In this document: positions 54,609-64,000 of the stretch, piece after piece
Layout: each line of letters starts with the position of its first letter
How positions within the stretch are numbered: the stretch's first letter is position 1
From: Flagellimonas hadalis
Lineage (GTDB): Bacteria; Bacteroidota; Bacteroidia; Flavobacteriales; Flavobacteriaceae
Direction of reading: 5' to 3'
NCBI RefSeq assembly: GCF_007785775.2
Contig: NZ_VNIK02000005.1
Span: 62,001-126,000 of the forward strand
Length of the DNA stretch: 64,000 nt
The notes under the pieces: generated by a model
The model's input: the letters and a program-made list of their open reading frames with translations, nothing else
Database searches by the model: none
What the model was told of the DNA's origin: nothing
Made by a program: the position numbers and the translations under genes

Positions 54609-55817
54609 TTGGTTATCAAATTCACTACAAAACCTAAGCTAAAATATTCAACCGTTCAAAATATCCTTTTTGGATTCTTATTGGCTGCGGGTACAATAAA
54701 ACCATTCATCAACACGTACCTTACTGACCTTGATGTTACGTTGATTGTGTTTGTGTTGGTCTTTTTTGACATGTTGCTTCAATTTGGAGGTAAATTAACC
54801 ACAAAAAAACATTCACTCTTCTACATTTTGCTCTTTGTTGTTTTTCATTTGTTGATGTTTATAAGCCTGATCTACTCCAAAGGCTTCAATTTGGGTTTGA
54901 ACAAAACCTTTCTGTTTTTTATTAATTATATCTTCTTGCTCTATCCTTTATTCATGCAGAAAATTAATGCTAGAATAATATTTTCCACTATTTTTTGGAT
55001 TATCATTCCTTTGTCAATTTGGTTTATTTTTCAGCGGCTATTTTTATGGGCTCCCGGGAGTGATGTCTTGAAAAACCCGTTTTATGAATTAAGAATATTT
55101 TATTTAAATCTTGGTGCCCTGGTTGGCTTACTTGTATTATGGTTTTTTCATCAAAGAAAATGGGAGTTGTTTATTTTTAGCTTAATTGTCCTTCTGGGAC
55201 TTTCGGCCAGAGGTCCTCTCATTTTTTCTTTATTGATAATCCTATCTATATCAGCGAAAATGTTCTTGTCAAATGTGAAAAAAGTAAAAATCAGTTCTAA
55301 TAGACTCATAATCTTTGGCAGTTCATTGGTTTGTGTTTTCTCCTTAATGTTTTATTATTCCAATTTTTTCTACAATCTGTTATATGAGAACCTTATTTTA
55401 AAACTGCAGGGCTTGTTCTCCTCATTTGATGGTTCAATAATGGGGAGGTTTAAAAGACTGGATTTTGCATTTGAGAACATATTTGAGTCATTTTCTTCTT
55501 TTTTCTTTGGTCATGGAATCGGTAGTTTCGGAAAAATGTATAACCAAGAAGAAATTATGGATTATCCCCATAACTTATTTGTCGAATCATGGTTTGAGCT
55601 TGGAATTTTTGGATTACTGCTAAGTCTTATAATTTTCTTTTATCCCTTTTTAATAAAAGGAAATCATGTATTCAAAATAATGGCATTGTTTTTCCTTTTG
55701 CAGGGAATGAAATCTTATTCATTGGTTTCCATATGGCCAATATTTGGGTTTTACGGGATACTGTTATTCAATAGTCGAACTATTAATTTAACCAGTAATT
55801 ATCCTCGGAAAACTTAA
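54609..55817 (+). CDS. O-antigen polymerase-like membrane protein (Wzy candidate 2), opposite strand
   Basis: 402 aa with about eleven transmembrane helices and the WaaL/Wzy_C-like motif GHGIGSFGKMYNQEEIMDYPHNLFVESWFELGIFGLL (near 300-340). It is the only plus-strand gene in the polysaccharide locus. The best start is TTG at 54609; no ATG or GTG is in frame before 54582. Only 29 bases separate it from the divergent polymerase-like gene, too few for two ordinary promoters unless one lies inside a coding region. Strongly AT-rich. Confidence 0.72.
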   Translation: MVIKFTTKPKLKYSTVQNILFGFLLAAGTIKPFINTYLTDLDVTLIVFVLVFFDMLLQFGGKLTTKKHSLFYILLFVVFHLLMFISLIYSKGFNLGLNKTFLFFINYIFLLYPLFMQKINARIIFSTIFWIIIPLSIWFIFQRLFLWAPGSDVLKNPFYELRIFYLNLGALVGLLVLWFFHQRKWELFIFSLIVLLGLSARGPLIFSLLIILSISAKMFLSNVKKVKISSNRLIIFGSSLVCVFSLMFYYSNFFYNLLYENLILKLQGLFSSFDGSIMGRFKRLDFAFENIFESFSSFFFGHGIGSFGKMYNQEEIMDYPHNLFVESWFELGIFGLLLSLIIFFYPFLIKGNHVFKIMALFFLLQGMKSYSLVSIWPIFGFYGILLFNSRTINLTSNYPRKT

Positions 55818-55843
55818 TTACCCTATCGGAAACCCATTGCCTT

Positions 55844-56959
55844 TCAAGAAAAAAGTTTATCCCTTATTTTAAAACCTAGTTTAAAAAGGCCCTCCACGTT
55901 GGGGTAGTCTTTATAGGATTTGTTGGGCATAGCCACAATGTCTTGAAATTCCGTTAAAGAAATCCCCAGTTTTTTTGCCACATATTCCATGTCTTCCAAA
56001 TGGGAATCACTTGGATAAATCTCTTCTTGCATCTCAGCCAAAGCTTGGTCCCTATCCATCTGTCCAGAGACAATTAAACTGGACAAGTGGGCCCTTCTTT
56101 TATCATAACCAAACTTATGTGGCAAATAATATGCCTGAAAAAATTTGGTGAACCTTGATTCATGGTGCTTGCCACCATAGTATTGCCAATCCAGCTTTTC
56201 TTTCATGGTTTCCATAGCCCTTTCTTTATCGTATTCAATCATGTTCAGTAATCTCACAACCTTCATTTTCCAGATAAACGGGTAAAAAATGTAATACTTG
56301 AAAAAAGAAACAATTGGAAACCTTTTAAGCTTTCTTGTTCCAAACTTTTTATGAATCGATTTTAGGTTTTTCGAATCCATGTTATTGTACCCCCAAGCTT
56401 TGGGCAGTATGCTTTCTGTGGCAAAATTTCCTCCACTAAAAACATATTTAATGTTATTCCTAACCGCATAACTGTATAGTGCCGCAAATATGGCGTGATC
56501 CTGGGGAACATCTTGATTGGCCACATTGGCCTTAAAATAGGCCAACTGTAGATCCTTCATTTCTTGCCAGTCCACAACATGGGTATGAAGGTCAAGGTTG
56601 AGTTTTTTTACAATGTTCTCCACATTCTTAACGGCCATCTCGGAGTTCCAGCCACAATCTATGTGGACCACCAAGGGCCTCAACCCCAACTCTACGACTT
56701 TATAGGCCAGGTAAGAACTGTCCACCCCACCACTTAGCCCAATGATACAATCGTATTCTTTTTTCCTTTGGGATGTCTTTATTTGATCAACAATGGCAAG
56801 AAGTTTTCTTTCTCCCTCTTTATTTGGAAACCATGTGGTCTTTGCCCTCTCAAACGCATCTGTACAATGGTTACAAATTCCTTTTTCATCAAAGGTAATG
56901 TTGGGGTCTGTAGTGTCCATTATGCATCTATTGCATATTTGGTATGATCTTTCTGACAT
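55844..56959 (-). CDS. N-acetyl-sugar amidotransferase (WbpG/PseA family)
   Basis: 371 aa. The PP-loop SGGVDSS (76-82) binds ATP; a four-cysteine zinc site is at Cys9, Cys12, Cys29 and Cys32. Enzymes of this type use ammonia from a HisH/HisF partner to turn an N-acetyl into an acetamidino group. The HisF-like and HisH-like genes follow directly (16-base gap and 1-base junction), which fixes the context. The modified sugar is probably the one produced by the WbpB/E/D genes at 59770-62386. Confidence 0.92.
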   Translation of the reverse strand: MSERSYQICNRCIMDTTDPNITFDEKGICNHCTDAFERAKTTWFPNKEGERKLLAIVDQIKTSQRKKEYDCIIGLSGGVDSSYLAYKVVELGLRPLVVHIDCGWNSEMAVKNVENIVKKLNLDLHTHVVDWQEMKDLQLAYFKANVANQDVPQDHAIFAALYSYAVRNNIKYVFSGGNFATESILPKAWGYNNMDSKNLKSIHKKFGTRKLKRFPIVSFFKYYIFYPFIWKMKVVRLLNMIEYDKERAMETMKEKLDWQYYGGKHHESRFTKFFQAYYLPHKFGYDKRRAHLSSLIVSGQMDRDQALAEMQEEIYPSDSHLEDMEYVAKKLGISLTEFQDIVAMPNKSYKDYPNVEGLFKLGFKIRDKLFS

Positions 56960-56975
56960 ATTGCTTGTTTTGGCT

Positions 56976-57731
56976 CTATGTTAAACTTTTAATTTCAGAT
57001 GGATCCAAGTATGATATAAGAACCCCTCTTTTCTTACCCTGAAAAACAAATTTGCTCCCGGCGGCAGCTGAAACACCTTCTATTTGAAGTACTTTCTTAA
57101 AATCTTGAAGGTCGTTGGCCCCTCCACAAGCAATTACTGGTATCGTTACTGCATCAGCAATCCTCTGTACCATTTCAACATCATAACCTTCCATGGTACC
57201 ATCCCTTTCTATACAATTGAGAAACAGTTCTCCTGCACCTAACTCCTCCATCTGTATGGCATAAGAAACTGGGTCTATTTTGGTGCTCTTTCGTCCCCCT
57301 TCCACAAAAACCATCTGTTTGCCGAAGAGGTTCTTTTTATAATCCACGGATACTACAATTGTGGAACTACCAAAGAGGTTCGCTGCATCCGAAATTAGTT
57401 TTGGATTGTGAAAAGCTGCACTGTTGATAGCTACCTTCTCGGCCCCGGAAGCTATTAATCTCCTTATCTGTTCTACATTTTTGACCCCCCCCCCATAACA
57501 GAAGGGCATAAAGCACTCGGACGCAATATCCTGAATCAATTGATAAGAAGGTTCTTGCTTGTTCCGTGTTGCGTCTATATCCAAAAAAACCAACTCGTCC
57601 ACTTCCTTCTCATTAAAAATCTTGACCGCATTGATGGGGTCTCCTATATATGTAGACTTTTTGAACTTTATCGTTTTTACAAGTCCATTGTTCCTAAGCA
57701 ACAAACAGGGAATAATTCTTTTTAGTGCCAT
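56976..57731 (-). CDS. HisF-like subunit for acetamidino sugar formation
   Basis: 251 aa TIM barrel like HisF. The N-terminal catalytic Asp of histidine-pathway HisF (position 11 in CLDV) is replaced: this reads IIPCLLLRNNG. The later Asp (VVSVDYKKN near 130) remains. This is the pattern of the WbpI/WbpH-linked HisF2 group that channels ammonia to an N-acetyl-sugar amidotransferase rather than making imidazole glycerol phosphate. A run of ten G (57485-57494 on the plus strand as C) lies inside the loop CYGGGV at residues 78-83. It ends one base from the HisH-like gene. Confidence 0.9.
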   Translation of the reverse strand: MALKRIIPCLLLRNNGLVKTIKFKKSTYIGDPINAVKIFNEKEVDELVFLDIDATRNKQEPSYQLIQDIASECFMPFCYGGGVKNVEQIRRLIASGAEKVAINSAAFHNPKLISDAANLFGSSTIVVSVDYKKNLFGKQMVFVEGGRKSTKIDPVSYAIQMEELGAGELFLNCIERDGTMEGYDVEMVQRIADAVTIPVIACGGANDLQDFKKVLQIEGVSAAAGSKFVFQGKKRGVLISYLDPSEIKSLT

Positions 57732-58340
57732 CTAATAATTTTCAATGAAGTTTTTTAGCAGCTTCATTCCAAATTTATGGCTTTTTTCAGGATGAAATTG
57801 AGTGCCCAAAATATTGTCCTTTTCCAAAACAGAATCAAACGTGACATCATAGATGGTCTTCGCAATGCTACTAGCATCATTGGCCAAGGCATAGAAAGAG
57901 TGTACAAAGTAGAATTTTGGATCAGGGTACATATCTTTGAAAAGCAGGCTGTCCGATACTGCCTTAGTGTAGTTCCAACCCATATGCGGGGTTTTAAATT
58001 TTTTTTCTGAAGGCCTAAAACGCACCACATCGGCATCAATCCAACCAAGCCCTTTTTCTTTCCCTTCCTCACTTCGATTGCATAAAAGTTGCATTCCTAG
58101 GCAAATTCCCAAAACGGGGGTTCGGTCGTTCAGCACCCTATCGTTTAACACGTCCCATAATCCATGCTCTTTTAGGCTATTAACACCGGAATCATATGCC
58201 CCTACGCCTGGGAGAATTATTTTTTGGGCAGTTTTAATTTGTTTGGGGTCCGAAGTCACCATGGATGGCACCCCAATTTTTTTCAACATATTTTGAATAG
58301 AGCCAAGATTTCCAACTTTATAATCTACGATTGTAACCAT
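57732..58340 (-). CDS. HisH-like glutaminase subunit for acetamidino sugar formation
   Basis: 202 aa class I glutamine amidotransferase. The nucleophile Cys80 lies in LGICLGMQLLC; the catalytic His-x-Glu is in GTQFHPEKS near 185. It releases ammonia from glutamine for the HisF-like partner, which starts right after it. Together with the amidotransferase at 55844-56959 it forms the acetamidino trio of the Pseudomonas Wbp type. No other his genes are nearby, so a role in histidine synthesis is unlikely. Confidence 0.92.
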   Translation of the reverse strand: MVTIVDYKVGNLGSIQNMLKKIGVPSMVTSDPKQIKTAQKIILPGVGAYDSGVNSLKEHGLWDVLNDRVLNDRTPVLGICLGMQLLCNRSEEGKEKGLGWIDADVVRFRPSEKKFKTPHMGWNYTKAVSDSLLFKDMYPDPKFYFVHSFYALANDASSIAKTIYDVTFDSVLEKDNILGTQFHPEKSHKFGMKLLKNFIENY

Positions 58341-58345
58341 AAAAG

Positions 58346-59620
58346 TTATTTTCCCTTTGCAAATTGATAGGACAAATACAGATTAATCACATACAAAAAA
58401 GAATATGATCCTGTAAAACAAATTAAAGCCAATCTTATATTATCATAAGACACCCCCACCGCAAACGAAGTTACGGTTACCGTAAACAGGCCAATTTGCC
58501 ATATTAAATCTATATGCTGCTTTTCTGCAATATTAAACATATAACTCAGGGGACTTGCAATAAACTTGAAGAAAAAGAGCACGGCCATTATTTGGGCAAA
58601 CTCGCCTGCAATGGACCATTCATTCCCGAAGATAAAACCAAACAGAAAGGGGCCGAACAAAAACAAAACCAAACACGGCAATATGGCAAGAGCAGCCAAT
58701 GTCTTAAAGGTCTTGACAAATATTTCCCTGCAATTCCCTTGCGTAATATAGTCTTCACTGGCTTTCTGTTTAAACACATCCAAAACCGACCTTCCCAACA
58801 GGCTTATCGGCGCGTTGAGTGCACGCTCCATCAAGGAATAGTTGCCAAGGATTCCTGCATTAAAATAATTGCCCAACAAAAAAACTGGTAGTTGGTTTGA
58901 AATAACATTCACAAACTCTCCAGGTAAAGTAAATATGGGAAATCTCTTATACCTGTTGGCCATTTTGCTCATGCTTTCTTTATTATAATGAAATAAAAAA
59001 TTAGCATTGCCGTTTCGTACCCGTTTCATCAAATAAAATACGGAGAGAGCTCTTCCAAAGATAAACCCACTTATCAGTCCATGGGCCGTATTGGTTGTTG
59101 TCCCTATTAGAAGTTGAGTCCCGGTCATTGAGCCACTATTCACAACTTTGCTCTTGGCCATTGTCTTGTAGTCACTATTCCTATTGAGCCAAAAACTTAG
59201 TGCATTAAAAACTCCCATTAAAAAAACAGATAGTGGTGTAAAATATAACCACTTTGCCACTTCTTTCTTTTGTTCGGGTTCAGATGTTAGCATTGCTGCT
59301 ATTTCAACATTTAAAAACAAAACCAATAACAGCAGAATAAAGCTTGTCAACGCTGCAATAAACAATGCTAACAGAGCTATGTTTCCGGCCTCTTTATCTT
59401 CTGTTGGCAATATAATGGCCAAATCATATTTCATGGAAACCAAAACCGTTCCAACAGCTACCACAGACATATAAATGGCAAACACAGCAAAATCATTGGG
59501 GCTATAAATTCTAGTCAAAACTGGGGAGAGCCCCAAAGGAATTGCTTGGGCGACCGCAGTGCCCGAAACCAAGGTCAATACATTTCTCGAGAATTTTGAT
59601 TTAAGAAATTTAAAGTCCAT
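58346..59620 (-). CDS. Wzx-type polysaccharide flippase
   Basis: 424 aa with about 12 transmembrane helices and an N-terminus KSKFSRNVLTLVSGTAVAQAIPLGLSPVLTRIY, typical of Wzx proteins. It flips the finished lipid-linked repeat unit to the periplasmic face. It is distinct from the more conserved flippase at 18326. It lies five bases from the HisH-like gene. AT-rich. Confidence 0.88.
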   Translation of the reverse strand: MDFKFLKSKFSRNVLTLVSGTAVAQAIPLGLSPVLTRIYSPNDFAVFAIYMSVVAVGTVLVSMKYDLAIILPTEDKEAGNIALLALFIAALTSFILLLLVLFLNVEIAAMLTSEPEQKKEVAKWLYFTPLSVFLMGVFNALSFWLNRNSDYKTMAKSKVVNSGSMTGTQLLIGTTTNTAHGLISGFIFGRALSVFYLMKRVRNGNANFLFHYNKESMSKMANRYKRFPIFTLPGEFVNVISNQLPVFLLGNYFNAGILGNYSLMERALNAPISLLGRSVLDVFKQKASEDYITQGNCREIFVKTFKTLAALAILPCLVLFLFGPFLFGFIFGNEWSIAGEFAQIMAVLFFFKFIASPLSYMFNIAEKQHIDLIWQIGLFTVTVTSFAVGVSYDNIRLALICFTGSYSFLYVINLYLSYQFAKGK

Positions 59621-59769
59621 TTTTGGCTTCTGATAGAAAAATTTAGTTTTCTGTCCTTTTTTAGTGTTAATTTATCTCGATGTCTTTATTGCACTGATTA
59701 ATCGCATCTATTGTTCTATTCGGACTTTAATCAAAACCCAAACGTTGGCAATATCGTTGACATTATAGT

Positions 59770-61801
<2,032 letters not shown>

Positions 61802-61805
<4 letters not shown>

Positions 61806-62386
61806 ATAGCTTTTTTGACCTCGTTGTTTTTTAGAATATATTTTTCCCTGCTTTCTGGGCAGATGGCTTCTCCGTTCTTGTCAAAATGTAGTCGGTGTCC
61901 ATATTCACTCACCCAACCCATCTGTTTTGCGGGATTTCCTACCACTAGGGCATAGGGGGCCACTTCTTTTGTGATTACCGCCCCGGCCCCGATCAATGCA
62001 TATTCTCCAATGTCATTGCCACACACAATGGTTGCGTTTGCTCCAATCGTTGCCCCTTTTTTGACAACCGTTCTCATATATTCCCCCCTTCTGTTGATGG
62101 CACTTCTCGGATTGATCACATTGGTGAACACCATCGATGGACCCAAGAACACATCATCTTCACATATCACCCCGGTATAAATGGACACATTGTTCTGGAC
62201 CTTAACATTTTTTCCAAGAACGACATCCGGTGAAACGACAACATTCTGGCCAATATTACATGATTCTCCTATCTCACAACCTGACATGATATGGGAGAAA
62301 TGCCAAATTTTTGTGCCTTTCCCAATAGTACAGCCATCATCAACTATTGCCGATTCATGGGAGAAAAAAAGGGGTTCATCCACCAT
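61802..62386 (-). CDS. WbpD-like UDP-sugar N-acetyltransferase
   Basis: 194 aa of left-handed beta-helix repeats ([35 protein letters not shown]). It acetylates the 3-amino sugar to UDP-GlcNAc(3NAc)A with acetyl-CoA. The N-terminal catalytic His in IWHFSH matches WbpD. It overlaps the aminotransferase gene by 4 bases. The UDP-GlcNAc 6-dehydrogenase and the 2-epimerase WbpI expected for the full pathway are outside this window. Confidence 0.92.
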
Positions 62387-62448
62387 TATACTTTTCGTTA
62401 TATTATTGCTTCTATCTTAATTAATTACATTGTCCCTCTTGAAATCAT

Positions 62449-62982
62449 CTAATTTAGGAGGGGCAGTTCTTTGTCTTTTTCCAAAAGAACCAGGTCTTCA
62501 AAATTCAGCTCCCATCCAATAGCTAGTGTGTTATCATCATATCTAATACCCCCTTCAGCCTCTTTTTTATAATAATTATCACACTTATAAAAAACATTCG
62601 CCGTTTCACTCAGGGTCAAAAAACCATGGGCAAAACCTCTTGGTATAAATAACTGCTTTTTGTTCTCATCGCTCAATTCAATGGACAAATGCTGACCAAA
62701 TGTGGGAGAATCTTTACGCAAATCTACCACAACATCTTGGATTTTGCCCTGCAACACCGAAACCAATTTGGCTTGGGCGTGCTCTCCCTTTTGAAAATGG
62801 AGGCCGCGAAGCACTCCTTTCTTTGAAAAAGATTGGTTGTCCTGTACAAAATGTACCTCTCCTCCAATGGCTTTACAGAAATCCCTTTGGTTATAGCTTT
62901 CAAAGAAATACCCCCTTTCGTCCTCAAATATCGTGGGCTCTATGATAAAGCACCCTTTTAATTTGGTTTCAATAGCCTTCAT
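62449..62982 (-). CDS. rfbC: dTDP-4-dehydrorhamnose 3,5-epimerase
   Basis: 177 aa. The cupin fold has the catalytic His62 in GVLRGLHFQ and Asp/His residues in VVDLRKDSPTFGQ. It epimerises at C3 and C5 in L-rhamnose synthesis. It overlaps rfbA by one base. The reductase rfbD is not in view and may lie past the window edge. Confidence 0.95.
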   Translation of the reverse strand: MKAIETKLKGCFIIEPTIFEDERGYFFESYNQRDFCKAIGGEVHFVQDNQSFSKKGVLRGLHFQKGEHAQAKLVSVLQGKIQDVVVDLRKDSPTFGQHLSIELSDENKKQLFIPRGFAHGFLTLSETANVFYKCDNYYKKEAEGGIRYDDNTLAIGWELNFEDLVLLEKDKELPLLN

Positions 62983-63851
62983 CAGATCTCTTTGTTCAAA
63001 ATGCCCAACAATCGGTTGCCATATCCACTTTTTAGCAGTGGTTGGGCCAATTCCTTAAATTGATTTTTATTGATATAGCCCATCTCATAGGCTGCTACTT
63101 CTATGGCCCCTATGACCACTCCTTGACGTTCCTCGATCACCTCAACAAACTGTGAAGCCTGCATCAGGGCCTGGAAAGTGCCCGTGTCCAACCAAGCCGT
63201 TCCCTGATCTAGAATACTCACGTTGAGCTTGCCCCTTTTCAAGTATTCCTTATTGACATCCGTTATTTCCAACTCTCCTCTTGCACTTGGTTGTATCCTT
63301 TTGGCTATGGAAACTACCTCGTTGTCATAAAAATAGATACCGGGCACCACATAATTGCTCTTGGGGCTTTCGGGCTTTTCCTCTATGCTGATGGCCTTTC
63401 CTTCACCGTCAAACTCCACCACACCATATCGCTTGGGATCATTCACCCTGTAGGCATAGATAATCCCTCCCTGGGGGTCATTGTTGGATTGTAACAACTT
63501 GGACAGTCCTGTTCCATAAAAGATATTGTCTCCCAAAATCAAGGCCACTTTGTCTTGCCCGATAAATTGCTCCCCAATGATAAAGGCCTCTGCCAATCCG
63601 TTCGGTTCTTCTTGGACCGCATAGGAAAACGAGCAGCCATATTTTTTTCCATCCCCCAACAATTCTTGGAACAACGGGAGGTCCTTCGGGGTGGAAATGA
63701 TGAGTATTTCCTGGATTCCCGCATACATAAGGGTGGATAGCGGGTAATAGATCATGGGCTTGTCATAAATGGGCATCAACTGTTTGCTCACCGAAAGGGT
63801 CAATGGATGCAGTCTGCTGCCGGTCCCTCCTGCCAAAATGATTCCTTTCAT
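62982..63851 (-). CDS. rfbA: glucose-1-phosphate thymidylyltransferase
   Basis: 289 aa. It joins glucose-1-phosphate and dTTP to dTDP-glucose. The loop GGTGSRLHP (8-16) binds the nucleotide and the segment [13 protein letters not shown] with [10 protein letters not shown] is the RfbA signature. It overlaps rfbC by one base. Gene order rfbB-rfbA-rfbC on the same strand is the usual rhamnose layout. Confidence 0.96.
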   Translation of the reverse strand: MKGIILAGGTGSRLHPLTLSVSKQLMPIYDKPMIYYPLSTLMYAGIQEILIISTPKDLPLFQELLGDGKKYGCSFSYAVQEEPNGLAEAFIIGEQFIGQDKVALILGDNIFYGTGLSKLLQSNNDPQGGIIYAYRVNDPKRYGVVEFDGEGKAISIEEKPESPKSNYVVPGIYFYDNEVVSIAKRIQPSARGELEITDVNKEYLKRGKLNVSILDQGTAWLDTGTFQALMQASQFVEVIEERQGVVIGAIEVAAYEMGYINKNQFKELAQPLLKSGYGNRLLGILNKEI

Positions 63852-63857
63852 ACTGCT

Positions 63858-64000
<143 letters not shown>

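Noticed and set aside
56976..58340. hisF/hisH as histidine biosynthesis genes
   Set aside because: The HisF-like protein lacks the N-terminal catalytic Asp, no other his genes are near and the amidotransferase neighbour fits acetamidino sugar formation.

Overview
The window looks like chromosomal DNA of a marine flavobacterium (Bacteroidota, Flavobacteriaceae, Muricauda/Allomuricauda-like). The evidence is a split ATP synthase operon without atpD/atpC, a PorW/SprE-type lipoprotein, a bactofilin, CCDC81-type HU/SPOR proteins, several Bacteroidota-only families (DUF4292, DUF4254, DUF5687, DUF6427-like) and small palindromic repeats of the kind scattered through Flavobacteriaceae genomes. No rRNA, tRNA, CRISPR array or complete insertion sequence was recognised. 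Genus-level placement is an inference from protein character.

Regions: 1-9.4 kb holds housekeeping and signalling genes: ricT (cut by the window edge), trhO, recA, a lipoprotein, an ECF sigma factor with a membrane-anchored beta-barrel protein, a GAF/LytS-type kinase, plsC and trpS. From 9.4 to 19.8 kb are dprA with a decayed copy of its own 3' end, an HU/SPOR protein, a thioesterase, an aldo-keto reductase and an envelope cluster (flippase, dut, sugar nucleotidyltransferase, TPR protein, DUF4292 lipoprotein, EnvC-like protein), with a GIY-YIG gene between palindromes inside it. From 19.9 to 29 kb lies the atp operon (bactofilin, atpZ/I-like, a small membrane protein, atpB-E-F-H-A, a four-helix-bundle gene, atpG) followed by sprE/porW. 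From 29 to 43 kb are an ABC exporter, a ferredoxin-type reductase, a patatin, a fasciclin protein, an arsenosugar gene pair, ArsR/SRPBCC, TetR, heptosyltransferase-like genes and purD.

From 43 to 64 kb almost everything is on the minus strand and builds a surface polysaccharide: UDP-glucuronate decarboxylase, initiating phosphoglycosyltransferase, glycosyltransferases, two O-antigen-polymerase-like proteins, a flippase, a CapK-like ligase, dTDP-rhamnose genes rfbA/C/B, and two separate oxidation-amination-acetylation modules. One module (59.8-62.4 kb) matches WbpB/WbpE/WbpD, and the WbpG/HisH/HisF-like trio beside it would add an acetamidino group. The other (46.7-50.4 kb) is tightly coupled to an L-2-hydroxyglutarate oxidase. 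The middle of this locus (about 44-59.6 kb) is visibly more AT-rich than the rest, as expected of a transferred variable locus.

Most noteworthy: (1) the L-2-hydroxyglutarate oxidase embedded in a sugar-amination module, which could regenerate the 2-oxoglutarate used by WbpB-type dehydrogenases; (2) a four-helix-bundle (S23-type) gene with permuted inverted flanks inserted between atpA and atpG; (3) a ten-G run in the hisF-like gene that could switch the sugar modification by slippage; (4) gene 3'-end duplications behind dprA (decayed) and atpG (in frame), and perhaps arsS; (5) a frameshifted ankyrin-repeat remnant at a junction in the polysaccharide locus.
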